In this document: positions 11,368-21,648 of the stretch, piece after piece
Layout of the letters: each line of letters starts with the position of its first letter
How positions within the stretch are numbered: the stretch's first letter is position 1
Origin: Paraglomus occultum
Lineage: Eukaryota; Glomeromycota; Glomeromycetes; Paraglomerales; Paraglomeraceae
Assembly (NCBI GenBank): GCA_910592205.1
Contig: CAJVPJ010000427.1
Coordinates: 1 to 25,453, forward strand
Reading direction: 5' to 3'
Length of the DNA stretch: 25,453 nucleotides
Translations under genes and position numbers: made by a program
The notes under the pieces: model-generated
Databases searched by the model: none
Told to the model about the DNA's origin: nothing
What the model saw: the letters and a program-made list of their open reading frames with translations, nothing else

Positions 11368-13032
11368 ATGGAGGTTCCCCTCAATCGCAAATTCTTAATT
11401 ATTTTCTTCACTTTAACCTTAGCACTTTGTTTCTTGGTATACGGCGTTCAGTTAGACCACACTACTACTGCAGAATATCATATCAACAAGATGGACCACA
11501 ATACTGTTACATTACCTTTCGTGTCCTATGTGCGTCTTGGCTTTCAGTTTTTTCTTTTCGGCGCTTTGTCGATGGTAAGTAAAAACTTAGTACAATAGTA
11601 GTCGATTGTTATTTTGCATTAGTTTCCATACACTTACAACTCGATATTTTCATTTCCGCCTTGTGATGCAGATGTTTGCCCACAATACTGTCATCTCTAT
11701 CTTTTACTTCAAAACTAGACAGAGTACTCTCTCAAATATTCTTAAAATAATTTTTAACTTTGCGGGTGCTGTTAGGTACAGCTTTGCCTTTGCAGCCGCT
11801 ATGGCTGGAACTGATGTGACCACGGCAATTTGCAGAGGGTTATATATTCCTGTGAATGTTTCGCAGTTCGCATTTTTATCGTCTCTGGCTCTCTTCATAT
11901 TATGGAGATTACGACAAATTGAACACAAACCTTATGATTTGGCCATTGGCGGGTTTCTGTACTTCGTAAGGGTAGCTGCGCAAGTAAGCATTTTGTCCTG
12001 TGGAAGCACAGCTTGTTTAATTGAGACATTCTGACACGTTTTTCATGTTCACTTTAGTTAACTCAAGTTTCGATGACTTCACCAAATGCGTACGAATCCC
12101 CTGATGCACCCGGAACATTTTTCTGCCAGATGGATATTGCACAGAGCGTGGAGAGGGGACTGTTTTACACTTACAATGCCACTGATGTTGCAATCGACAT
12201 TTACGTTACGTTACGACTTGTTTATATCCTCAACAAAGCCAATAACAATGCTAAGCATGTAACACCTAATATGCGACGACCACATAAACGGAGTCTGTTC
12301 ACAGCTGTCATGTACTGGAATTTCCTGCGTTTATTCGCTGCTTTCTTACATTATTCTGTCATTCTTTCCGGAGTCATCACAACGCAAGAGAATCCCTTCA
12401 ACTTCTGGCCTTATAACTTTGTCGCACTGATGTTATTAAGCTATACTATTACGGCTGATGCAGAAATTGTAAGAACTATTGAAGGAAGACCTGTTAACGC
12501 GAACAAAGGATCTAACTATAGCAGTTCAAACGGTACGACAAAGGCATCAAAAACATATCATTCCGGCTCACAGTCTCCGCGTGCACCATATTATAAAGAT
12601 CAAGTCATATCAATTAAGGACGATGATGATGATTACCTGCAATCAAAGTCTGCACAATTAAATTCAACTAGACAACAACCCGTTTACGAGGACGTGAGTG
12701 GCCAAAAAGTGGGAGTATCAATGAAGCGTGCGTCCTTCTTTGAATGGGCTTCGAACGTAATCGGTGTCCGCCGTAACGATCTAGATGAACAATACGATGA
12801 TACTAATAATGATCATGATATCGAAAAGGCTGAGATCAACGACGCCGTTGAAGTGATCTTGGAAGAGAGGCCAGTATTGGAGGAGCAACTCGCTGAAGAG
12901 TCCGAAGCAAACGCAGAGAATTTTGATCCTGAACGTGGCTTTTCTAATGATCAAAGGCGTAGTAGCACATTCAGTGGTGATACTGTCACTAACGGGACTA
13001 CTGAGAATAATCCCGTCGTTCATGCGCTTTGA
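11368..13032 (+). CDS. Multi-pass membrane protein with acidic cytosolic-type tail, three exons
   Basis: Exons are 11368-11574, 11672-11983 and 12058-13032, with phase-0 GT-AG introns of 97 and 74 bases. Together they encode 497 residues. The first 310 or so residues carry seven to eight hydrophobic segments, approximately at 9-26, 50-82, 90-115, 128-150, 155-178, 205-235, 250-275 and 285-305. The loops are short, giving a receptor- or channel-like topology. The remaining 190 residues are hydrophilic and Ser/Asn/Asp/Glu-rich, with a run of five Asp and a Glu-rich stretch (near IEKAEINDAVEVILEE), and look disordered. I do not recognise a named family. The pattern resembles uncharacterised membrane proteins multiplied in arbuscular mycorrhizal fungi. 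A GPCR-like role is possible, but no diagnostic motif supports it. Confidence 0.8.
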
Positions 13033-13250
13033 TTGATTGTTTGTTTTTTAAATTGTTTGTTGCCATAGTGTTTTTATGAGGAAATATGGTTTGGAATTAA
13101 TTCAAGATGGATTCGATTTATGTAAATCACAAAAACTATTTGTATATTATATATTATCAAGTCGTTTTACGCTCTCATATTTTAGTAATTTTTACAAAAA
13201 AGAAATCGTCTCAACTTTAGTAATGTATAACTAATTTTTTTTCTCAAAAT

Positions 13251-13256
13251 AATAAA
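13251..13256 (+). terminator. Possible polyadenylation signal
   Basis: AATAAA lies 219 bases after the stop codon at 13032, in A/T-rich DNA. It fits a 3'-end signal for the membrane protein gene, but such hexamers are frequent in this composition. Confidence 0.35.
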
Positions 13257-13489
13257 ACAAAAAAGAATTGAGTGTAATGATTATTTCGGTTATTATTAAT
13301 ATAATATCCTCTATGGGTGTAAACGAAAGCTTATCATAAATGACAAACCGAACTACACTACACTTAATATTAAGACATGATGTTCAAACTTTATTTGAAA
13401 GCCTGGAAGATGCTGAGAATTGGTTTATGTTTTAATAAGGGATTATTAGTTAATTTGTATCGAGGGATTATATTAGTACATCACTTAAC

Positions 13490-13867
13490 TTGTTTGAAAA
13501 TGTCTCTATTCCGGAGCCAGCTCCTCTAACTGAAAATGAAAAAATAATGATTTTAAACGCTCACAAATACTTTTCAGAGGAGAATTCCTCATCTAAAAAA
13601 CGCCAAAAGTTCACACTATGCAAGCGTGTTGCTGAGGTTCGGGGGTTTCAGAAAGTACAGTTGGACGGGTTATTCATAAATGGAATGAATGTAAAAATGG
13701 CAACAAAAAATATAGGACGAGAGCACTTAACAGTGCAAAAGATTATAAAGAAAGTATATTTATCTAATGAGGAAACTGATGACGAATCCTTTTCAAATGT
13801 AACATCTATCTCAAGCTCCTTAAAACTATCCAAATCTACAGAATCTTCCACAACCCCAGACAAATAA
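13490..13867 (+). pseudogene. Degraded transposase DNA-binding (helix-turn-helix) fragment
   Basis: The open frame has no upstream ATG; its first Met codon is at 13548. Its N-terminal part (LTENEKIMILNAHKYF, then TLCKRVAEV) resembles the start of fungal DDE-transposase helix-turn-helix domains. The motif breaks at a run of five G (13641-13645). Beyond it, the expected second helix, GVSESTVGRVIHKWNE, is read in a different frame. The domain therefore carries a one-base frameshift, and the rest of the open frame is out-of-frame translation. No catalytic domain follows. I infer a dead transposon relic; the exact superfamily is not clear. Confidence 0.5.
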
Positions 13868-14175
13868 TTTCAGAAAGCTGCTGACATGAATCACGTCCGT
13901 GCTACTTTCATTGGTCGTTACATTCAAATTCGATACAACTGATTAAGCCGAATTTAAACATTATTGCTGCGGTTTTTAGCTTTTTTCGTTGAGTTCGACA
14001 TTTGTTACATACATGATTTGGACGAGAATTTCTGATTTCCTTCGTCTAAATGTTTTTTGCAAACTTTGCAGCACCGCAATGATTTTACAGAAAACCGTAA
14101 ATTATTGATTCTAACGCTAGAATGGTCGTCATTAGTTATGCAATCCTTGCTATATTTTTCTTATTTATATACTAT
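13868..14175. other. Intergenic region left of the MITE
   Basis: I see no gene here. Near 14051 there is a stretch (GTTTTTTGCAA, then TTGCAG) that recurs in degenerate form near 14508, on the other side of the MITE. Confidence 0.4.
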
Positions 14176-14467
14176 AGGCCTGTTCCGTTCGACGGCAAAA
14201 TTGTATCAACAATCAAAAATCCGTGAGAATTGAGGACAAATTTCGCGTTTCCCCGTTCCGTTGTTTTTCTTTTCACTCCAAGATTTCAAGTGTTATTCTT
14301 TACAAAAAATATATATTCCTAAAAGCCATTAGAATCCTTTTGCGCAACGTAACCTTTTATTTTTCTTACGCTTATTAATAAACGTGTGTGGGTTCCCACC
14401 TTGTTCCCATCATGTGATTTTTAATCCGCCAATCAGGGATCAGCACAAATTGGAACGGAACAGGCCT
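14176..14467. mobile_element. MITE with 15-bp terminal inverted repeats, PIF/Harbinger-like
   Basis: AGGCCTGTTCCGTTC (14176-14190) is exactly mirrored by GAACGGAACAGGCCT (14453-14467). The flanks are TAT at 14173-14175 and TAT at 14468-14470, consistent with a 3-bp target duplication. The element is 292 bp and has no coding capacity. A three-base duplication with a GGCCTGTT-type end suggests a Tourist/PIF-Harbinger MITE. The family assignment is inference; the inverted repeats are seen directly. Confidence 0.8.
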
Positions 14468-15432
14468 TATTATTATATCTCATATTCTAAAACATTCTTC
14501 AAAGAGCTGTTTTTTGCAAGCGTTGCAGTACGACATAGCTGCTTCAGAAAATAGATACGATGAATCAATTTAGTTTTATTAACATGTATAGACAAAAAGT
14601 CGTTTCGTTTATGACAACATGCAATTCTCTTTATCGCTATTTATATTTAATCGTGTTGACAGACGCGTACGTGAGTTGAATATCACACGACGATATTCTA
14701 CACATTGTATGTACACGAACACAAAAATTAAAATAATGACTTTTTGCTATTACACGTCGAAGTTTATACTCTTGATCGTTTTTCACCATTTCGACAACGG
14801 CGCTTGTTAAATCAGAACATGGTTGAATAAGTTTGCGTGGAGTAACTTAGTATTCGACTTAGACATGATTTTGTATCATCATCACTAATGTCATATACGT
14901 CAGAAAGCAAATGTTTTTACGGAGCGATTGTAGCTTGATAGAGAACTCATATCCAACATTTGTGTTTTTGCAGTCTACATGTTAAAGATCTATTAAAGTC
15001 TGTGGCTTTTGGCTCTATAACATTTCATTACTATAGCAATAGAACGTTAGGATTTACTTTTCGTAGACAATGAGGCAACATTCAAGAACGTCAATTAATG
15101 CGGACATGTATGAAGCGGATAATAAAAACATAATTTCGGTAGACTTTGTTTTAATATGTCCAGTAACTTCCGTATTACGATCCACGTAATAGCGTCTACC
15201 GAACATATTCAAATACATGTAACAACGGTAGTTTTACTAGATTAACTGGAACGACGTTTGACTATACAATTAACAGGAAGTAAACCTGTAGAGTAAGTAC
15301 TCATCATTGAATGGATATAGCAAACCCGTTAATATTATTTTTAGCACGCAAAACAATGTGTTCAGAATAATTAGATATTATACATAGCGTTTTTCAATAG
15401 ATGGGTATTACTTTGACTACTTTTATAGTACA
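14468..15432. other. Intergenic region between MITE and pogo-like end
   Basis: No gene is supported. The only structure I can point to is the nested inverted repeat at 15135-15203, listed separately. An open frame at 14619-14810 has no recognisable features. Confidence 0.4.
15135..15203. repeat. Nested inverted repeat
   Basis: Outer arms TTCGGTAGAC (15135-15144) and GTCTACCGAA (15194-15203) are perfect 10-mers. Inside them, TATTACG (15173-15179) and CGTAATA (15185-15191) form a second stem around a 5-base loop. The whole is 69 bases. It could be a tiny transposon footprint or an RNA hairpin with a large 5'-side bulge. Confidence 0.5.
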
Positions 15433-15505
15433 CAGTGAAACTCGATATAACGGAGGCGACCCATTTTCTCCGTTAAATCGAGAGAACCGTTAAATCGATA
15501 TTTCA
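15433..15505. mobile_element. Solo terminal repeat resembling pogo/Tigger elements
   Basis: The sequence begins CAGTGAAACTCGATATAACG, close to the CAGT-AA-CTCG-ATAACG ends typical of pogo/Tigger DNA transposons. It contains an internal imperfect palindrome: CTCGATATAACGGAG (15441-15455) against CTCCGTTAAATCGAG (15468-15482). A further copy of the CCGTTAAATCGA core follows near 15487. I found no matching opposite end in the window, so this is probably a relic. Confidence 0.5.
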
Positions 15506-15777
15506 CGATATCATAATCCGTTATTATTATACATATGTATCAAGTAATCTGCAACTTTATTGGACGATCTTCAGTTAATATTTGTTTAGTTCAAAACCAT
15601 GAAGGCCTTACAATTTCTTCGCTATTCTACTCTTGTTAAGCTTGGATTATCTTTTTTTTTGTTTTACACAATCACTTTTTTGTACACCTAATAAAGTAAA
15701 GGATCTCGTGGTTTGATTTCGGTACTTTAAACAAAGCGTCTTTGTTAACAATTATTCTTAGTTTTTTTCGATTTTAT

Positions 15778-16041
15778 TCAAAAGTTGTTACTGAGTGCTT
15801 AAAGCAAGAAAAAGTCAATATTATTCCTCACCCACCACATTGTCCAGACCTAGCACCCCGAGATTTTTTCCTATTTCCTAGACTCAAAAGAGAGCTTAAA
15901 AATAAGAGGTATAATAAGATTCAAACATTGCAAGGGGTGTTCAGTCAAAGAGGAGCATTATAAATGTTGAGAGTTGGGGGGAAAAGCTGTAAAGGTGTAC
16001 TAGTATAGAACAATGATAGTAACTACTTTGAAGGAATAAAA
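15778..16041 (+). pseudogene. C-terminal fragment of a mariner transposase
   Basis: The translation from 15778 has VVTECLKQEKVNIIPHPPHC followed by PDLAPRDFFLFPRLKRELK. This is the end of the catalytic domain of mariner (DD34D) transposases; the PDLAP-x-D block carries the last catalytic Asp. The frame is stopped at 15961-15963. The expected terminal tryptophan block then appears shifted, and NYFEGIK, the usual end of the family, is found at 16021-16041. No upstream catalytic part or start is present. It is a broken copy whose right end lies against the 3' end of the minus-strand gene at 16046. Confidence 0.88.
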
Positions 16042-16045
16042 TAGT

Positions 16046-16558
16046 TTATTTGGTTTTTATAACATAAAATTTAAAAATAAGGCAAATTGTACATACCACG
16101 TATGTAATGTATGTTTGAAAACTTTCCTCTTTTGTAACACGCTGTATTACTTGTCGAACACAATCTATTGGTAAATATTGCGACTTACATGGTACGCATG
16201 GGTAGCAAATTCCAAATTTGTCCAGAGTGTATGGTTGACCCTTCGCGTTAGATGTCTCATTTAGAATGGGCAAATCAATGGCAAGTCGTATTTGATGTCC
16301 CCCAACTAGTGAAAAGTCGGCTTTAGCATAAAGCCAATAATCATTCTTTTGTGCAGTGTGTGATAACGGATGACGTATTTCTCTCTGGATTTCTTTCGGA
16401 CCGTATGTAACATGACGAAGTACCGGCCGGTACGAGCAGCAAGATGGCAGCTGTAGAATATTAAGTAACAATAGATTAGATAACGATGATAAAAATAGAA
16501 TAATTAGTAGTTCGAAAGATATATAAGCAGCGTAGAATTGACTTCGGTGTGTTCGCAT
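16046..16558 (-). CDS. Putative secreted or membrane-anchored protein, possibly truncated
   Basis: The open frame gives 170 residues from ATG at 16558. Residues 14-38 are strongly hydrophobic, as in a signal peptide or anchor. A Cys-containing segment follows, with CC at 41-42 and later a CYPCVPC cluster plus DCVRQ. I do not recognise the family. A good 5' splice-like site (GTATGT) falls near residue 152, so the last 18 hydrophobic residues may be intron read-through with a further exon to the left. If so, that exon is missing or disrupted, because a mariner remnant begins immediately beyond 16046. The gene may be a truncated relic, a small intact gene, or a chance frame. It lies downstream of the 942-residue gene on the same strand, 436 bases away. 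Confidence 0.45.
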   Translation of the reverse strand: MRTHRSQFYAAYISFELLIILFLSSLSNLLLLNILQLPSCCSYRPVLRHVTYGPKEIQREIRHPLSHTAQKNDYWLYAKADFSLVGGHQIRLAIDLPILNETSNAKGQPYTLDKFGICYPCVPCKSQYLPIDCVRQVIQRVTKEESFQTYITYVVCTICLIFKFYVIKTK

Positions 16559-16994
16559 TTACATTTTCAAGTCCTGAATATCGAAGACGTTCGATTTTAT
16601 TATATTTTATTCCTTACCTTATCAAGCGAGTATCCATTTACTTTGACATATTAATTCTTAGTGTTTAGTTTCTCGAGAATAGTTAATTATGTGGCTTTGC
16701 GTGTGTGTTCCGTATACAATACGTCAGCACGTAAAAGCCTAATTAAAAGGTTACTAACTGTTTGTTACGTTCTAACTATCGCTGAGGTGAGCCACGCACT
16801 TACGAAGTGTAGCTAAATCTCAGACGAGTCAATAGTTATTCGCTCTCCCGTGACTATTGCCTCGACTAGCGTCATTTATCCACAGAACAACTAATGGGTG
16901 GCTTACTGTTTCAATTATACTATTATCACATTTACACGTTTATTAAATCACTACTGTAAAAATATTTACATAAATAGTCGCTAAACCAAATATA
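16559..16994. other. Intergenic region with an imperfect inverted repeat
   Basis: This holds the 3' flank of the large minus-strand gene and the 5' flank of the gene at 16558. An imperfect inverted repeat, CGAGTCAATAGT (16825-16836) and ACTATTGCCTCG (16853-16864), pairs 11 of 12 bases. A looser outer pairing exists between GTGAGCCAC near 16788 and GTGGCTTAC near 16896. It may be a decayed foldback element; nothing else is seen. Confidence 0.4.
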
Positions 16995-19900
16995 TTATCG
17001 AAATTTTTGCATTGTTGGAATGTCTCCTGTCGATACAGCACGTCTCCTTGATTTAGCTACAACTGTTTTTTCTGAAGGTTGTATCAATAATTCGTTTGTT
17101 GGATAACTAACAAAGATTAAATTGTTCGAATCGCTTTCTAATGACTCAGTACTTCTACAACGTTTTCTAGAATAGAGTCTGTTGACTACATGATAGCTTC
17201 TTTCGATGACGTTAATCGTTATGATCACCGAACTGCTGATCAAGGTCAAGAACGGTATAATGTTGTATGAAATTGTAGAGTTTCTGTAGAAAACCTAATT
17301 TGATAGTTGTCAAATGTTAGTAAGGTTTGAACTTAAAACAGCCCGAGTATTAATATCCCGTACTTACCTGAATTACAAACTGAGGCACATCTTCAATAAA
17401 AAGATTGGTAAAGCCTCCCCAAAACATCCACGTTTTTGTTTTCACCGAAAACGGTGCAGTGAACGAGGGAAATCCAGCAAAATTAGATGATAGTATACTC
17501 AACATCTCAACGTCTGCTGCTGCCAATACTGTGAATATTGATGCAAGCTTAGGATAATTTGAAAACCAAATCTGAAATTTTGCATTCGTTGCATTTTCTT
17601 GAACCATGATACAGAATGCAATAACACTGTTCCATGTAACTGGGACCGCAAATGCAAGAATGCTAAACAAACAATGGATTTAGTCATGAATAATTGAATT
17701 AAATATTATCAAGCATTCACATAATACCAACCTTGGCAAGAATAAGTTTGGAACATCTCGGCTGTTTTTGTATAAAAATAATATATCGAGAACCAAATCC
17801 TGAAGCATAATAGCCAATCTGAATATTGCAAAATTTCTTCCCTACAATAGCAATTATACATAATTAATAAAACAATAATAGTGCACGAAAAAGTCTGCGG
17901 GGATTTTTACCTCTTTATATTTGTATCTGGCTAATAGATACAAGATTGTTATGAAAAGTAATATACAAAATATGGCCAAGAATTCGTATTTGAAACTTGC
18001 CCACAAATCGGCTGAAATTAAATAATACACATTAATCGCTGAAAACGGAGGTTGATGTAAAGTAGATCTATTATTATTATTTATACTCACGCGTCACTGT
18101 AAACCCATAAGTCTCGTCTAACATAGAAATATAAGTGTAGTATTGAACAGCTGTAATACTTTTGTGCTGTATCAAAGTCGTTAGATCACTCATGACTTTG
18201 GATACACTTCTCTGACCAGTAGCTCTTGTAGATTTTATTTGAAGACGAAATAAGATCTGTTTGTTTTCCAATGATGGATCGTATTGCGGCTTTCCATGAA
18301 TTGAAAGGCGATCTAGGTCTACCGGAATAACTTGACTGAGTTGACGTTTTACAGAATCCCAAAACGCTATCTTGTCCCCTCCCGAGGGAAGATTCTCATA
18401 ATACGACGTCCCATTGGCAGTCAAGCGCACTAATCCGTTTACAGTATCTAATAAAAGCATATTAATATATTTAGAACTTGTTTGTCACGTGAAATTGATA
18501 TTCCTCGTAACTTACCAGCATAAATATCCTCTGCATCTCCTACAAAAATGTTAATAACAACGTTAATAACAATATCGTCTGCCGTTTTCCGTCTTTTATC
18601 ACCAACTAACCTGTATTGAAATACCAGACATTTTTATTGATTCCAGCGAGCGCTTCACCGAATTTTTCACTTTTCACAAAATTACTGCCGACAATGACGT
18701 AATAATTCGTATTCGGTTGATTAAACGTGCTATCCAAAACTTGAATGAACACAGTGTTATTGTTGCTAATAGATACGTATTCTGACTGCCCTGATATTTC
18801 TTCTCTGAGAATATCACCATTATCAGTAGCTTGATAAATAGAAATGTTGCCAACAGATGAAACAACGGGGATGTTGTATACAATAGAAAAGGTTTTCGTA
18901 TCAGTCGGAATCGTCTCCCCAGTTTTTGGATATGTTGCGTTAATTGTAGGATTATCATAACCATTATCTAGAAGCAGATTAAACGAATCAATAATGATTA
19001 TACTACAATTAATTTGCTTGTTATTATTACTTACCATTCGGCAAAAATTTAGGTAAATCAGTTGAAATCAGATTCCATGTTTTATTGAATATTTCACTAA
19101 CTGTCCACACAGAATTATTTGGAAAAGTCAAAACTCCATAGGAAATATGCATATCAGTAGGAATATCAGCTTGTTGAATGAAAGTCCCGTTATTGTCGTA
19201 CAGATCGATTGTGAGCTTATCAAATGTTTTAGTCTTATTAACAGATGCAGTCAAGGTGTTTAACAAGTATCCACCGTAGGGTAAGTTGTAAACTTCCATC
19301 TCACCCGCAAAATTATTAATTGTTATAAGTTCTTTAACATCAACGACCGCTCCAGTTGATAAGAAAGTGACTCGAACAAAAGTTTCTGATGAATTTCCAA
19401 ATGTACTGTTGAGAACCATGTTAATAATACACTGATGGCCTGATCCGTCGGATGAAGATGCACATGCTCTGACACTCAATTGGGAGAACTGAACTGAAGT
19501 TTGATAAATCAAGTAAGGTTCCGTTGGCTCGTTTGCATCCGAGTGCAGAAATGACACGTGAACTGCCCATTTAAAACCGGCGTCATCAGTGGCGTTGGTC
19601 TTGCTGATTTCCGGAGCGACAAGATCACCGCTTACAGATACAAAAGCAGCGCTTGTTGTTCCGGGTACTATTATATCATCATAAATACCATAATAAATTT
19701 CTTTTACTTCGAAAGGTTCTAGGCTTTTTAGTTAACATCATATATTATTAATTTGGATTTTTAAAACCCAGGAAATTCCATTACCAGTAAGATAATATAC
19801 CTTAACTTGACGCGGGTCCAGGCAAGTCGGTCAGCCACTCCTGATGCAAAGCGCAAGTAAAATTGATCGTCATTGTTCACATCTCGCAGCAGGGGTGTAC

Positions 19901-20465
19901 GATACAACGACCCAGTTTCGGTATATTTAGCATAGGGTCCTAGCCATATCTCGCTAAAAGAGCAATGATTAACATTTATCCGTTTCTAGAACAGTATCTA
20001 CAACGCAATCTTGCTACAATACCTTGAAAGAATCTCTCCTTGCCCCGAAACAATTATTGCTCGCCCTTCATACGCTCCATCAACAATACGAAAAAATGGT
20101 ATAAATATATGATCGTTTCCGAATACAGAAAATTGTGCAGGAACATCGCCCTCAACTGGAGGTACAAAATTAGGAATTCTGCAAAAATTAAACTCAGGCC
20201 AAGGATATTCGATAGTAAACGCGAAGACAGTCCCATTTTGATCAATGTTGCGAACAAATATTCGTGGTTCGAAGCAGGTATCATTCACTTGTTTAAGTAA
20301 CTGAACTATTGCACCGTTATTGTAGCTTGCCCAAAAGGACCATACTTGTAACATGTCTTCATCCTCTACATAAGTGATGTTGTTATACGATAAAGCTGAT
20401 GGCAGCATAATTATAAGTAATACGTATAGACCGATCCAGCGGTTGAATTTTTTATTGTTGGCCAT
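16995..20465 (-). CDS. Large secreted-ectodomain membrane protein, ten exons, 942 residues
   Basis: Exons (minus strand): 20465-20023, 19953-19801, 19723-19035, 18967-18611, 18539-18516, 18447-18091, 18011-17911, 17841-17732, 17662-17368, 17294-16995. All introns are GT-AG, and the 2829 nt stay in one frame to TAA. Residues 1-26 are a signal peptide. The ectodomain to about residue 675 is beta-rich with many N-x-S/T sites. Residues 437-547 look like a bacterial-surface-type Ig domain (PKTGETIP start, then SIVYNIPVVSSVGNISIY). Residues 556-674 look like a membrane-proximal alpha/beta, SEA-like module. Hydrophobic helices follow from 677 to about 875, with EDVPQFVIQVFY in the last third, then a basic, Ser-rich tail. 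The family seems shared with arbuscular mycorrhizal fungi and has no named function that I know. A cell-surface sensor or adhesion role is inference. The acceptor of exon 3 has a poor pyrimidine tract. Confidence 0.86.
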
Positions 20466-20823
20466 TATGAATTTTTGGTTTTTTAGTGCTAACTTATATA
20501 GGACTATCGCGAAACAACGATGACTTTATATACTTGGCAAAAATGTCCTGAAAACAATATTAAACTCCTTGCGATAGACAAATAATATTATTACGGTTAT
20601 TCACCAACAACCGGGCTCATAATGATTAACAGAGACACAGCCTCATATAGTAAAAAACTGTATTATTAGAAAAGCTTGTTCAGTGGGGAAAAAGAATTGT
20701 TACTTACCAGACAATACGTAATTTTGACAGGTATTGTTTACCATACGCAGATAATACATAACGCTAAGTAGTACAATACAAAGTTCGTGTAGCTTGACAA
20801 TAAAGTCGTATTCTATTATTATC

Positions 20824-20824
<1 letters not shown>

Positions 20825-20860
<36 letters not shown>
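20825..20860 (+). repeat. (TTA)12 microsatellite
   Basis: Twelve perfect TTA units, preceded by a broken run of the same motif from about 20812. It lies some 360 bases upstream of the start of the 942-residue minus-strand gene. The length is likely to vary between strains. Confidence 0.95.
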
Positions 20861-20861
<1 letters not shown>

Positions 20862-21597
20862 TAAAAGTAGTAGTTTGTATGTCGTGAGAATTGAAACGCA
20901 CCCCTTCAACAGGCCAAACTTTAATCTCTTAATTAAGACTTTGGCAGGAAGAACCTTTGCGATATTCAGATTATTATTTCCAAACTATATTCTTGTCATT
21001 GTTTGTGTACCGGTTTTTTGCATTTGTAGTACATGTGATTGTGTCCTCTAAAAAATGCAAGAATGCGTAGTTTCATTTTAGGTTTTCCAATTATTCTGAA
21101 ACTATTCACTATTGGCAGCCACGAGATGTTGACGTGTCCGGTCCGATCAATTAGATACTTTACAATTCATGTAACGTTGTGCCATTGTTAGTCATCATGA
21201 ATTTACTATTACTGGGTTTCTTCTGATACAATCAGTACTTCGATTTTTGCAAAATATAGTGATAGTTATCGTAAGACAAAGAACGTCCGCCTAAATTTTC
21301 TGTATTAAGTAACAAAAATAACTCCTCTCTAACGAACAGTGGATAACAAAGCAAACTTTGGGGATGTTATGTTTATACTGCAATACTAAGGATAGCATTC
21401 AACCATTTATATAACATTTCGATAAACGAAACATTTATAACTTACCCGTTACAACTTGCTCGTTGACTTTAACTTATCGACCTCAAACTACAATAATAAC
21501 CATTGCTAATAAAACTACTCTGCCACGACCACAACCCTTTCATCTATCATAATCTTATAATACAAGACAAACACGATAAGACGAAGGTCGACAATTT

Positions 21598-21648
21598 ATT
21601 CGGCTTATCGAGATTTTCGTTTTACTAAATTTTTGCATTAAGCCGAAT
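21598..21648. repeat. Inverted repeat ATTCGGCTTA
   Basis: ATTCGGCTTA (21598-21607) and TAAGCCGAAT (21639-21648) are perfect 10-bp arms 31 bases apart. The right arm with its flanks, ATTAAGCCGAATTT, occurs again at 13942-13955. Related words (TTCGGCTTA, TATCGAGATT) recur near 22180-22240. This may be the debris of one dispersed repeat family. Confidence 0.45.
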
